Source: Ashinkailepas kermadecensis (Eukaryota > Arthropoda > Thecostraca > Neolepadidae). Taken from it: DNA of 64,000 nt. Position 1 is the stretch's first letter. Each line of letters opens with the position of its first letter. Location: positions 50,658-114,657 of the forward strand of contig JAOTOM010002700.1 of NCBI GenBank assembly GCA_034440615.1, given 5' to 3'. Below the pieces are notes generated by a model. The model was not told the DNA's origin. It searched no databases and worked only from the letters and a program-made list of their open reading frames with translations. Made by a program: the position numbers and the translations under genes. Positions 10,248 to 21,289 of this stretch are shown piece by piece.

Positions 10248-10865
10248 ATGAAACTTTTTCTGCAGTGGAACACCGGTGGCCTTCGAGGCAAGTTCATAGA
10301 ATTCAAATCTGAGTTACTGTAACACAAACCATTACTAGCTGCGCTCCAAGAAACTCACTTTCGAGATTCTGACTCTACTTGGAACAAAATCCCAGATTAC
10401 ATTTGGCACGTCGACAACGTAAACGGCCCAAATAGGAAATGGGGCCCATCCATACTCATTTCAAACAGCATACCTCACCGTCGAATAACGTTAAATACTC
10501 CCCTGAATTGCCTAGCAGTCAGCCTCAAAATACATCTTGCCGTCAGCTGAAACCCCCACACCACAGGAGCTGAGCGACTTGCTGCTTCAGGCCCCTCCAC
10601 GAGTTCTCCTTATGGGAGATTTTAATGCTAAACACCCCTCCTGGGCAAGCGACCATAGTGACACTAGAGGACGCGACATTCACCAGTTTATTACGGACCA
10701 CAACCTAGTACTTCTTAACACCGGGGCCGCCACCCACTACAACCCGAACATAGGAAGGATCGGACAGTTGCATTGACTTAACGTGCTGCTCCCAACGACT
10801 TAGCTCACTTTTTGACTGGTCAGTTTCAGACGTTCCCGGTCTGAGCGACCACTACCCAACCTCAA
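10248..10865 (+). pseudogene. LINE ORF2 endonuclease domain
   Basis: Begins MKLFLQWNTGGLRGKF, the usual N-terminus of an APE-type endonuclease, then LLAALQETHF (catalytic Glu), LLMGDFNAKHPSW (GDFNA motif) and LSDHYP (catalytic Asp-His). The domain nicks target DNA to prime reverse transcription. A TAA stop lies near 10320, a frame change near 10540 and another near 10770, so it is spread over three frames. Order and motifs are complete. Confidence 0.85.
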
Positions 10866-12671
10866 TGAGGCTCGGCACGGACGCTATCCACCACAAAAAA
10901 CTAGTTAGACAATCTTGGAATTTGAAAAGGGCGGACCGGGCTAAATTCGAGGAACAGGTGAACCTCAACCTAACAACTTCAGAGACCAGTAAGATCAAGA
11001 CAATCATAAGGGCCATCAGCTCAGCAGCACGAGACTCAGTCCCAAAAAGTAACAAACCTAGGAAAAAGGCATCTACGCCATGGTGGACCCCGGACTGTCA
11101 AATGGCAATCGCCGCACGGCGCCGTGCCCACAAGCAGTTCAAAAGATGCGTATGCGAAGCACACCTACCAACATACAGACAATCTCAAAAACACTGCCGG
11201 TACACAATTCGAACAGCGCGACAAAATAGTTGGCAGTCTTTTGCTTCTCAATTCAATAGGTTCACCCCTACCGGCAGAATCTGGGACCTGATGAAGCGTT
11301 TCAACCTGAAACGCCCACCACCGGGTCCCTTCCCCCAGCTGACGGTGAATGGACAGCACATCACTGACCCACAACAAGTCGTAGACCACTTTAAACTACA
11401 CTACGCCAGCGTATCTGGCAAAAGCAACTACGACACCACTATAGTAAGCGCTCTAGACGCCCTTGCCTCCAAAGCAAATTTCAGCTCTAGCAACAGAGAA
11501 ATATACCACCAGTCGTTTACTATGCACGAATTACACCTTGCCCTCAGCAAGTGTGGAAACACGTCGGTAGGACCGGACGACATCGATTACCAGTTTCTTA
11601 AACGACTTAGCAAAAACTCTTTAGCTTACCTCCTAGCGGCCATAAATGAACTGTACGAAAGTAACACGTTTCCCGCATCCTGGCGAGAGAGCGTAGTCAT
11701 TCCATTGCCAAAGCCGCACAAAGATCATTCCACCCCAAAAGGTTATAGACCCATCTCACTTACAAGCTGTGCTAGCAAGTTAGTCGAACGCATGGTCAAC
11801 ACACGATTGAGGCAATTTCTGGAACACAACGACCTGCTCGACGAATTTCAGTGCTGCTTCCAGCGTCAAAAATCAAGTACAAACAATCTCATTAGATTAG
11901 TACATGACATCAAAAGTGGTTTACGCATCAAAGGCACAACAGTAGCTGTCTACTTGGACATCACTGCCGCATTTGACCGAGTACACAAATCCGCACTGGC
12001 ACACAAACTCCACAAGATAGGCCTACGCGGACACATGGCACACTTTATTCTCAACTTCCTTAGAGACAGGACCCTTAAGGTCCGATGCGGCAGTGTCACA
12101 TCAAACACCACAACACAGGAGCAAGGCCTGTCTCAGGGGAGCATACTCTCACCGAGCCTCTTCATCATCATGATGAACGACATACTTGCTGACCACACTG
12201 ACACTTCACTTCAATACTCACTCTTCGCGAACGACATAGCCATTTGGACAACATCACAATGCTTCCTTAAAGCTGAAAAACATTCAAGCAGGACTAGACC
12301 ACATTACAAAGTGGTGCAAAACTTGGGGCTTCACCCTGTCCGCAGAAAAGTCGGCCACCGTCACATATAGTCGTCTCCGCCCAACACCCACAACTCTACT
12401 TAAAATCGACGGCAAAGCCATCGAACAGGTGAAATGCTTCAAGTTCTTAGGAGTACATTTAGACGAAAAACTCACTTTCTACACCCACATCACCACCATC
12501 TCGAAGCGATGTGCGAAGCGCGTCAACATACTCCGTGCACTCGCAGGCACAGACTGGGGCGGAGACAGGAAAACACTACTGCGACTGTACACATCAATCA
12601 TGCGACCCATCTTAGAATACAACAGCATCATTTTTGCCACCATTTCAGAAAGCCAGAGCCGAAAATTATAA
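10865..12671 (+). pseudogene. LINE ORF2 reverse transcriptase domain
   Basis: A 501-codon frame holds RT blocks: PLPKPHKDHSTPKGYRPISL, then VAVYLDITAAFDRV (first catalytic Asp), GLSQGSILSP, and SLFANDIAIW. The last is the usual FADD box with Asp replaced by Asn, which should abolish polymerization. The frame shifts near 12280-12430, then continues with VKCFKFLGVHLDEKL and the thumb region through 12671. The family's function is target-primed synthesis of element DNA. Mutated active site and frameshifts make it dead. Confidence 0.9.
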
Positions 12672-13950
12672 ATAATCCAAAACAGCTGCATCAGAGCAGC
12701 CACAGGTGCCCTCAGCACCACAACGATAGCCAGTCTTCTAGTGGACTCAAGCACGCACCCACTCCACTTTCGGAGGACACAACAGCTGTGCCGCTACCAC
12801 ATCAAAGTCAAGTCCATTAAAAATCATCCAGCACAGCGCTGCTTTACGCTGATAGATACGACAAGAGCCGATTTGCGCGCAAACCTCCATCATATAGCAT
12901 TCAAATTTCCACGGCTCTCTCAGATCTGAACTTCGCAATGCCATCCACTGCAACTCGACCGCCCACTAGGCCATTCTGGACTTTCAGTCAACCAAAGGTC
13001 GAGTACTTGATCTCGGAGAAGAAATCCACTATCACATCTGCGGAAATTCTTGGCCTCTTCCACAAGTTCGACGATGACAAAAACAAAAATCACTGGTATT
13101 CACGGATGGGTCGAAACACGAGGCAAAGGTAGGCATCGGCATCACTGGACCAGGTCTCAGACTTTCCAAGCGTCTACCGGATAACTTCTCCATCTACTCC
13201 GCTGAAGCAATGGCCATTATGGCCGCTATCTCCATTCTCATGAGACGCAAAGCTAGAAACGTAGTAATTTGCCAAGACTCGTAAGACTTCAAAACTGTCC
13301 TCCAGTCAATTACTAACACCCACGACTGTCCACATCACTTCATTGATAGAATCCAACATCTCGTGGCCCATAACGTAAATATGAACTTTTTCTTCCTCTG
13401 GATTCCGGGCCACGCCAACATCCCAGGTAACGAAGAACCAGACCGGCTCGCAAAGCAAGCCTTAGCATTGAACACTTACCCTAGCGTGGAATATTCGGTA
13501 GACGACTGCAAAGCACTCCTTTTACGCCACATTCGCCAACATCAACAGAACAAATGAACACAATGCAACTCAACACAACACAAATCCTACCACACCCACG
13601 CCATCAAACCAACAATAGGTACATGGAACACATCAAATCAATCTCACCGACAAAAAGAGGTCATCCTCACTAGACTTAGAACCGGTTGCACCAAACTAAC
13701 ACAGCCTCAATTAGAGGGTGACCAAAATACAACACTGCACTGCGACACCTGCAACACCACGTTAAGCATAGGACACATCCTGCTAGACTGTAGTAGCTTT
13801 AGCTCCCAAAGACAACCACTTAAGGCATTCTGCCAAAAAGTGGGCATCACCCTATCTCTTATATTGCTTGTCGGTGACAAGCACCCAGAACTCCTTCAAT
13901 TCCTATTTGAATATCTATATGCCACACAACTAGCAGGAGCACTGTAGGCA
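12672..13950 (+). pseudogene. LINE ORF2 RNase H and C-terminal zinc-binding region
   Basis: Across frame changes the region reads VFTDGSKHEAKVG (first Asp), YSAEAMAI (Glu), ICQDS followed by a TAA stop (third Asp), and WIPGHANIPGNEEPDRLAKQ (HxxxGN.EPDRLA block with final Asp). All RNase H I catalytic residues are visible. Then ILTRLRTGCTKLTQP and CDTCNTTLSIGHILLDC form the usual C-terminal zinc-like motif of these elements. The frame ends at a TAG near 13947. Confidence 0.8.
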
Positions 13951-14029
13951 CCACACCACCAACACTCACATCAACTCGCAATGCATGACCGCGAAACACT
14001 CGAAGGAAACACGTAAGTAGCCATCCCCG

Positions 14030-14276
14030 CATGGCGTCGGACGTACATGAGCCGATTTGCTTCTCAACTAGAAATAAACGGCTACCTAGCGGTGCCGTCG
14101 GACGTAGATGAGCCGACTTGCTTTAGAAAAACATTTAAAACAAAAAAAATTAGCATAGCATAAAACGACTACCCAGAGGAGCCATCGGACGTAGATGAGC
14201 CGATTTGCCTAGCAACTCATAACGTAAACGGCTACCCAGAGGTACAGCGGACGTAGAAGAGCCGAATTGCATGCTG
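14030..14276 (+). repeat. LINE 3' UTR tandem repeats
   Basis: Four imperfect copies of a block with core CGGACGTAGATGAGCCGA followed by TTGC, each preceded by a CGGCTACC(T/C)AG motif. Repeat spacing is about 63-75 bp except where an A-rich stretch (14128-14150) separates copies 2 and 3. They lie directly after the LINE coding region. Tandem 3' repeats are seen in some LINEs; here they may mark the end recognised by the reverse transcriptase. Confidence 0.65.
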
Positions 14277-14799
14277 AAATGGCGCCTTTTGGTCTTCAAT
14301 GGGGTCCTGTTCGTCTTAGGGGCCGCGTGTTCCTCTGAAGGTGGATTCTTTGGCTGATAAATCCCTGAAGGGTCACGTGGACAGATGCACTCAAACCTTC
14401 CTGGAGGGGGGCCATCTTTCCATGCGGAGGGTATACATGCCTCCATTGCTCCCTCACCTCTTGTATCCGCCTCTGATTTGAAGATAGTTGGGGATATGAC
14501 TTCGTGTTCTGGTAGCAATAGTCCGTGGAAACCACATATCGTATGATATATTTACCGTAAGTTATTCAAGAATCTGATTGGCGGGATACCAGGGAAAAGC
14601 ATGCTGATTGGTGGTTTAGTCAAGATGGAAAAACACATTGAAGAATGTGATGGATCCTTCACCATTTAGACTCGCTTGGCCCAAATCAAGTATACCAGAT
14701 ACCCAGCGAAAAAAAGCAGGCACAAACACTTCGTTGAAGATGATATTGTAAAATAAATATCGAGGATTGATTTTCCAGCTGTTCCAGCTGTTCCAGCTG
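14277..14799. other. Region between LINE and gypsy element
   Basis: No gene recognised. At 14772-14818 the sequence TTCCAGCTG is repeated four to five times in direct and near-palindromic form, exactly where integrase homology of the neighbouring minus-strand element stops. This looks like a break-repair junction with template slippage. Confidence 0.4.
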
Positions 14800-16105
14800 G
14801 AACATTGATGTTCCAGCTGATATATCGCCAACATCGTGATGATAGTCCTCATTAGCCGTTTCACCCTTGAGGTCCCTTCGGGGTGGTACGCGGAGATCCG
14901 TGATTTGTCAATGCCGAGGATACGGCAGGCTTCCGTCATGACTGACCCTACAAAATTCGCGGCGCAATCGGAGTGCAAGCGCCGTGGACAGCCGAACCGA
15001 GCGACAAACTCGTTCACAATGGTCGTCGCCACTGTCGTCGCTTTCATATCCGGAAGAGGATACACCTCACACCAGCGGGTGAAGTGATCACACACAACCA
15101 ACAGATGCTTGTTCCCGCTTCCGGTAACCGGCAGACCGGTCAAAAAGTCAATGGAAATCGTATCAAAAGGTTCATCTGAGTAGAGCTCACCAAGGGATGC
15201 ACGTGGCCGCGGGATCGGTTGACTGTGTAAGGTGTACTTCTGGCACTTGCGACAAAACGCCTCGGTTTCAGCCGACATCTGTCTCCACCAGAACCGAATC
15301 CTAGCCTGGGCCAACAATTCCTCGGCCACAAAATGTCCTCCTGTTGGACCAGCATGAAGCGAGGTTCGTACTCCCGGCACCAGCTGCCTTGGAACCACCA
15401 GCTGCAACCGCTCGCTCTCACCAGCGCGTGGCTTGTACATTAGATACAAAATGCCATCAATCAACTGCAGTCGTCTCCACTGCTTAAACAGTGGCCTAGA
15501 GGAACCTGACACCGTGGTTCGTCGCGGCTTAACTCCAGCCGACAAATGTTTCCAAATTTCACTTATGCTAGGGTCCTTATCCTGTTCCTGTCGCAGATAA
15601 CTCAAGGACCAGGAGGAAGCATCCACCTCGCGAACTGACTCAGCTACTTCGCCGGTCTGTGTCTCCGCATCCACTCTGTCTGCCGGACGCCTACTCAGCG
15701 CGTCCGCCACCGGATTCTGCACACCCGGGCGAAACACTATCTCATAATCAAACTCGGAAAATATATCAAACCAACGAGCGCGCATGCCGGAAGGCTGCTT
15801 GAAGTTTATGAGCCATTGCAGGCTGGCGTGGTCGGTACGAATCCTAAACTTACGGCCCAGCAAATAGTGCCTAAACTGCTGCACGAACAGAACGCACGCT
15901 AGCAACTCTTTACGAGTTGTACTGTAATTACGTTGAGACTTGGACAACTTCCGACTCGCTTACGCCAGCGGTTTCTCTTCGCCATCCTGTTCCTGCAGGA
16001 GAACGGCTCCAGCACTCAAGTCCGAACAATCACGGTCCAGAATGAACATACCAACGTCCGCGCCGAACCTGGGCAGCGAAATCACAGGCGAAGTCGACAG
16101 CGCCA
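14800..16105 (-). pseudogene. Gypsy copy 1 RNase H and integrase
   Basis: RNase H: LSAGAVLLQEQDGEEKPLA then an in-frame TAA, then NYSTTRKELLACV (Glu) and RTDHASLQWL (Asp). Integrase: zinc-binding HAGPTGGHF ... CRKCQKY, catalytic SIDFLTGLP (first Asp) and RLHSDCAANF (second Asp). The third box reads YHPEGTSRVKRLMRTI, where the catalytic Glu of the family (in the .V.R.NRT context) is Lys. So the DDE triad is broken. The frame runs on past 14800 into unrelated sequence. Confidence 0.85.
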
Positions 16106-16121
16106 CCTTCAGTGCTTCGAA

Positions 16122-17286
16122 CTATGCTAGCGCCTCCTCTGACCAACCAAACTTTACGTCTTTCCCCGTCAGCGAAAACAGCGGCGCTGCCATCTCAGCG
16201 AACGTTCGCACATACTTCCGAAAGAACGATGCTAGCCCTAGAAAACTACTCAACTCTTTTTGGGTGCGTGGAGTGGGCCACTCAGCCAGCTGCCGGATCT
16301 TTTCAGGGTCAGCAGACAAGCCCTCGGGGGTCAATACATGACCCAAAAATGTTACTTCCGTTCGGAACAACTCGCACTTTCCCGGATTCAACGTAAGACC
16401 TGCCTGCTGTAGCCTTTCCAACACAGCATCCAGCTTAGTGACGGCATCATCAAAGTCTGCTCCATGCACTATGACGTCATCAAAATAGTTCACGCACGAC
16501 AGGGGACGCAAATCACCTAAAACTATATCCAGCAGACGCGCACACGTAGACGGGGCCGACTTGCACCCGAATGGCATACGAACAAACCGATGTGCACCGA
16601 ATGGAGTCACAATCGTAGTCTTATCTCTATCCCGTTCATCAATACTTACCTGAAAATACGCATTATTCAAATCTAGGACACACCACATGTTCGATCCTGC
16701 CAAGATCTCAATAGTGTCGTCAATCCTCGGATTCGGATATGACGAGGGCGTCGTCACGGCGTTCAACTGTCTCATGTCAGCGCAAATCCTGTACTGCCCA
16801 GACTTCTTCCTTACCAAACATATGGGGGAAGCCCAACCCCCTCCATCAGACTCCTCGAGAACTCCTTGTGCTACTAATGTCTCGATTTGCGCCTTCACCT
16901 CGTTCCGCAAATGGGGTGGTACACGCCGGGCCGCCTGACTCACAGGCGCATGGTCACCAGTATCAATCGTATGCGTCGTCACCGTGGTGTGGCCCAAATG
17001 ACCATCAAACATCGACTTGTTTGTCAATAACTCGTCTGACCGCCTCCTTATGTGCGTCTGACAATGGGGACTTACTCAGGTCAATGTGCCCACTTGGTTC
17101 TACGTATTTCGAAGCTGGCTCGCCGTCACTACCCCAGGAGTACAAGCTGTGCTCGCCGAACCCCACCTCAAGTTCGCCAATTTCTGAGCGTCTAGGAATG
17201 CTAATTGGCTCCGTCGTAATATTACGGACGACAAATGGGACAGAACTCCCTACTACATCGACCACTGCGCCGCCTGAACGGCACAC
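16122..17286 (-). pseudogene. Gypsy copy 1 reverse transcriptase
   Basis: A 301-codon frame (17027-16122) holds VPPHLRNEVKAQIETLVAQG, GGGWASPICLVRKKSGQYR, CVLDLNNAYFQVSID (first Asp), VTPFGAHRFVRMPFG, VNYFDDVIVHG (YxDD catalytic pair intact) and TFLGHVLTPEGL. A short preceding frame (17286-17005) carries PFVVRNITTEPISIPRR, seen upstream of RT in this kind of element. No aspartic protease motif was found between them, so the protease is missing or decayed. Confidence 0.88.
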
Positions 17287-17289
17287 TGC

Positions 17290-18315
17290 TAGATCTCGAG
17301 ACTATCTCTTGGCTCTTCAGACTCAAAATGTACGATGTGCCAAGCAATTGCTGAAATTAAAGTCGTGTTGAGCTTGTTCATGCTTACCAACGGCAGACTT
17401 TCCGAAAATCCGAAAATTGTCCGTTAGCGCCGAAGGCCTAACTTCGTGGTAGTTGCTCTCGGTCTGCTGTCGCTCTGTTCTCGCTCTGCTGTGGCTCTGT
17501 TCTCGCTCTGTTGTCGTTCTGTTGTCGCTCCGTTGTCGCTCCGTTGTCGCTTTCTTGATTGCGTCGAGTACAATGGCAGCGCGCTCACTAAGCCACTTCA
17601 TGCACCGCCTAGCCTGGCTTTAGTGACCAATGATGCTGACATGGTATAGTTGACCAAATATGCTGCTATATTTGTAACCCACATGTGTTGCCCCTACGGA
17701 TTTGCCGCAAAATGTAATGTTTCGGAAGAGGGCTTTGGCCCGGGCTCAGATTTGGTGGTGAGGGGACCGCTGACAGGGGCTTCAATTTTGGGATGGAGTA
17801 CGGAGCAAATGGGAAGGAGTTATTTGGTTGGCCGGCAAACGTTGACACGATGGAAAGATACGTCTTCGTAGACACGCTTAATGACCACGTGACCACCAGC
17901 ACTGTAGAGGTAGGGTTCGGTGGTCAAGGGAGTACGAGTGTCAGCAGACTGGGTGGGTTTGTGTTGTAAGGCTTTGGATGGCGTGGTCAGGTTTGGGTTT
18001 CGGTCAGCGGCACGAAGAGCGATGGCCTGGTCTGGTGGGGTATCCTGGTTCTTGGTCTTTGGACAATAAGGGATCGACGAAGCACAGAGGGCTTCCAAGG
18101 CGTCATCTAAAGAAATTGATCGACTTTTGCCATCAGCGGCCGTATCAAGAGGGAACACAAATAATAAAATGTGCAACGCCAAAAAAAGGAGAGGGGAACG
18201 ATGGATGCCATTCCACTCGAAAACGAAACTGACTTGACGGATGTTATTGAATGTAGTCAAGAAATCGCACCTCACCAACAATGGTCGTACTCCGATTCAC
18301 ACATACTTCGGACCA
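17290..18315 (-). pseudogene. Gypsy copy 1 gag-like/leader region
   Basis: Minus-strand peptide with LDTAADGKSRSISLDDALEA, LCASSIPYC, a Pro/Thr-rich stretch, then VYEDVSFHRVNVC, followed by a second frame with RAAIVLDAIKKATTERQR. The same order is kept at 3337-4413. It has no CCHC knuckle. Position directly upstream of pol suggests gag, but it could be leader sequence or a separate repeat into which the element is joined. Confidence 0.45.
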
Positions 18316-19200
18316 CAAATATGACCTGTAGCCGAAACGATATATGCCAAGGGCGATCACGAATGGTGACACGCTGCCGCGCCCGCTGCAGATGATGGGG
18401 GTCGTGGTGATGCCGCAGGACTCGTGCCAGTGCCGATCTGGCCGAAGCGGGCAGGATTCGGACAGGGGTCGGATCGATGCATGGTGGCGGTGGATCCAGT
18501 TTTGTATACCCCTCAAAGGTATACAAAACAACACACATGAGCTTGACCTCATAGAAAATACCTCCTGACATCTTCTGACCTGACACCTGCTCTATCGACA
18601 CTTGATCTCTTGACAACTTCTGACTTCCTGACGCCTCCTGACCTGACACTTCCTGGTGTCAGGTCGTGGGGCATGTTTGAGTCATGCATTAGTGTCACTG
18701 TGTCATATTCCCCTTGACATGCATACACATACATGTCACTGCATTTTCGGATCGATGACCCATCAGGGGTCAGGCATTACCGGACCATGATCGTAGAGCG
18801 AGGCCGGGTGTGCGTGACGTCATGATCGCTCAAGAAGTTGTATATTCGAATGTATCGTATGAACCAAATTCCCAGGATGATGCGGTCGTCATGGGCCTAG
18901 TGTACCCAGGGATGGACATTGAAAACAATAACAATCTGAAATTTTCCGCTTGTAAAAATATTTACAGGGGCTGAAATCTGAGTTGTTCGATGTACTACCC
19001 ACCCATCTTGAGAACGTGGTTGCTGCGACCACCGGTCACCGGTCACCGGTCACCGGTGACCGGTCACCGGAGGCTCCGTACCAAAGGCTTAGTTTCCTAA
19101 CCCGACATACAGCTCCCTGGCACGACACGCTGACCCTGGGCTAGAGTCGAAGCGACACCATGAGTCGAAGTCGGGGAGGCACCCTCTGAGTAGACGGTCT
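18316..19200. other. Non-coding, with a GGTCACC palindromic repeat
   Basis: No gene recognised. At 18555-18660 CTGACNTCTTCTGACCTGAC-type words recur irregularly. At 19032-19072 the hexamer-like word CCGGTCA is repeated about six times, switching orientation in the middle (CCGGTCACCGGTCACC then GGTGACCGGTCACCGG), so the whole tract can fold on itself. Confidence 0.5.
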
Positions 19201-19202
19201 TC

Positions 19203-19520
19203 CTCGATGGTGGGGGACGGTTCTCACAGGAGCATGCCGATGGGGGACGGCTCCCACAGGTACATGACGGTGGGGGACGGCTCCCACAGGAGCATGCCGA
19301 TGGGGGACGGCTCCCACAGGTACATGGCAGAGGGGGGACGGCTCTCACAGAAACATGACAGTGGGGGACGGTTCCCACAGGAGCATGCCGATGGGGGACG
19401 GCTCCCACAGGTACATGACGGTGAGGGACGGCTCCCACAGGAATATGCTGATGGGGGACGGCTCCCACAGGAGCATGACGGTGGGGACGGCTCCCACAGG
19501 AGCATGACGGTTTGGGACGC
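19203..19520 (+). repeat. 30-bp minisatellite
   Basis: About ten copies of GATGGGGGACGGCTCCCACA plus GGAGCATGCC or GGTACATGAC. The two variants largely alternate, giving a 60-bp higher-order unit. Because 30 is a multiple of three, open frames of over 100 codons run through on both strands; I treat these as artefacts. Confidence 0.9.
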
Positions 19521-19857
19521 GTCCCCACCACCTCCAACCCGGCGCCGACGTTTGATTCGGTGATTGTGTGGTGTAGTCTTTGTTCAGCCAGCACACCCAG
19601 CTGATCATGTAAGCAAATACAGGCGCCCTGGCAGATTTGACATACAGCAGGATATTTCCCGTAAGATCCGCTCTTTTGATCAACTCACACATCCCGTGCA
19701 TCCGGAATCGGAAACAGACACGTTGCTGGACGGAACACGAACCGCAATTGTCGATATCAGGCAGGTGGCTGACCGTCCATTTCGTCCAACGCCGCCCACT
19801 AGCTCAAACAGTGAAGCACGGACAAGGGTTAGGTAAGCTGTGACGCTGAACGTCCAG

Positions 19858-20313
19858 TCGCAACTATCCGTGGTGTCAAGCGATCCGAAATAGGACATCA
19901 CGTGGAGATACAACTATCCGTGGTGTCAAGCGATCAGAAATAGGCCATCAAGTGGAGATACAACTATCCGTGTTGTCAAGCGATCCGAAATAGGCCATCA
20001 CGTGGATATATAACTATCCGTGGTGTCAAGCGATCCGAAATAGGCCATCAAGTGGAGATACAACTATCCGTGGTGTCAAGCGATCCGAAATAGACCATCA
20101 AGTGGAGATACAACTATCCGTGGTGTCAAGCGATCCGAAATAGGCCATCAAGTGGAGATGCAACTATCCGTGGTGTCAAGCGATCAGAAATAGGCCATCA
20201 CGTGGAGATACAACTATCCGTGGTGTTAAGCGATCCGAAATAGGCCATCACGTGGATATATAACTATCCGTGGTGTCAAGCGATCCGAAATAGGCCATCA
20301 AGTGGAGATACAA
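19858..20313 (+). repeat. 50-bp minisatellite
   Basis: About nine copies of a unit CAACTATCCGTGGTGTCAAG then CGATCCGAAATAGGCCATCA then CGTGGAGATA, more than 90 percent alike by eye. Variation is concentrated at a few positions (CGTGG/AGTGG, GATCC/GATCA), so copies form shared haplotypes. Low divergence implies recent expansion or ongoing homogenisation. Confidence 0.92.
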
Positions 20314-20927
20314 CTGGCCGTAACATGGCCTCTTCAACGAACTCGCCAAAGCATCAGGCTGTTGCTGGCAGTCGCACCAGGCAATACATATAGCAATGCT
20401 TTCAACGGTGTAGCTGTGCAGCTGCGTACTAGGCTTACAACTGTTCTGCATAGCTGCCTTGGGTGGAGGATGCCAGTCAAAGCTGGTGAGGAAAATGACC
20501 TTTTTGGTGACATTCTCTCTAAGCCAATATCCACATGCCACATGCTAGATCATGCTAGTTCATGCATGCTAGATCTCAGCAACATTGATGTGGAATAAAC
20601 CACACCTGCCACATGGCAACTATTATATGTCTATAGCTTACAGCTACAAATTCATCACACGAGGAGCTATTTCTAGTCAAGGCACCAATCGGTGCTCTCA
20701 TGACACACCGCGATGGCCGTGGCCACGGCAGTAGAAGACCTGCCCGATGGCGTCCTCCAGCCATGCCACCTCCTGGTGCCATGGCCATAATTTATTAGAC
20801 CGTAGTTCGTACTTGTAAGCCAAAGCCTACAACTACTAATTAATCACCTAAAGTGCTATATCTAGTCAGGGCATGAAACGGTGCTCTGATGAAATACCGC
20901 AGTGGCCGTAGCGCTGTGTGGTGTGCA
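20314..20927 (+). other. Unresolved region with one 99-codon frame
   Basis: The frame at 20302-20598 ends in a peptide GEENDLFGDILSKPISTCHM and a run of similar words (CATGCTAGATCATGCTAG). I recognise no family. It starts inside the 50-bp array, so the real start, if any, is later. Two related blocks, near 20625-20705 and 20795-20890, share GTGCTCT.ATGA.A..CCGC and may be an old duplication. Confidence 0.25.
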
Positions 20928-21228
20928 CTCGTATTACGCACAAAGTACACAGTGTCGCAGTACACCCGTATTACGCACAAAGTACGCAGTGTCGCAGTAC
21001 ACTCGCATTACGCACAAAGTGCACAGTGTCGCAGTACACTCGCAATACGCACAAAGTACGCAGTGTCGCAATGCACTCACACTACCCATAAAGTACGAAG
21101 TGTCGCAGTACACTCCATTACGCACAAAGTACGAAGTGTCGCAATACGCTCCACTACACACAAAGTACGCAGTTTTGCAGTACACACCATTACACACAAC
21201 GTACAAATTGTCACAGTACAGTTCGTAG
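20928..21228 (+). repeat. 36/37-bp minisatellite
   Basis: About eight copies of CATTACGCACAAAGTACGCA then GTGTCGCAGTACACTCG, decaying toward the right end (TTTTGCAGTACACACCATTA). Continues into a short GTTGCAT/GCGTTGCAT repeat up to about 21285. Confidence 0.88.
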
Positions 21229-21289
21229 CGTAGCTTTGCATTGGTAGCGTTGCATAGCGTTGCATTTTCATAACGTTGCATTGAACTCA

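Larger units (their letters stand above)
8160..14280 (+). mobile_element. I-clade-like non-LTR retrotransposon (LINE), decayed but near full length
   Basis: Order of domains: ORF1 with RRM-like region and CCHC knuckles (8403-9652), proline-rich tail to about 10220, AP endonuclease (10248-10860), reverse transcriptase (10865-12671), RNase H (13087-13557), a C-terminal zinc-binding stretch (to 13947), and a 3' region with repeats (14030-14275). An RNase H after RT places it with the I/R1-type lineages. Several frameshifts and stops and an altered RT active site show it cannot move by itself. The 5' end is estimated; no target duplication was found. Confidence 0.85.
14800..18315 (-). mobile_element. 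Ty3/gypsy retrotransposon copy 1 (3'-truncated)
   Basis: Reading on the minus strand: gag-like leader (18315-17290), linker, reverse transcriptase (17027-16122), RNase H (about 16100-15700), integrase (to about 14810). The integrase C-terminal part and any 3' LTR are missing; homology stops in the TTCCAGCTG repeat at 14772-14818. No LTR pair was found. In-frame stops and changed catalytic residues show it is inactive. Domain order RT-RNase H-integrase is diagnostic for Ty3/gypsy. Confidence 0.85.

Noticed and set aside
17290..18315. 5' LTR of gypsy copy 1
   Set aside because: No second copy at the other end of the element; the copy at 3337-4413 is detached, and the segment keeps peptide-level similarity, so gag or leader is preferred.
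19097..19701. Proline- and cysteine-rich frames of 93-165 codons on the minus strand
   Set aside because: Explained by the 30-bp minisatellite; no conserved non-repeat part.
19858..21228. CRISPR array
   Set aside because: The repeats are contiguous tandem units without unique spacers and lie in animal DNA.
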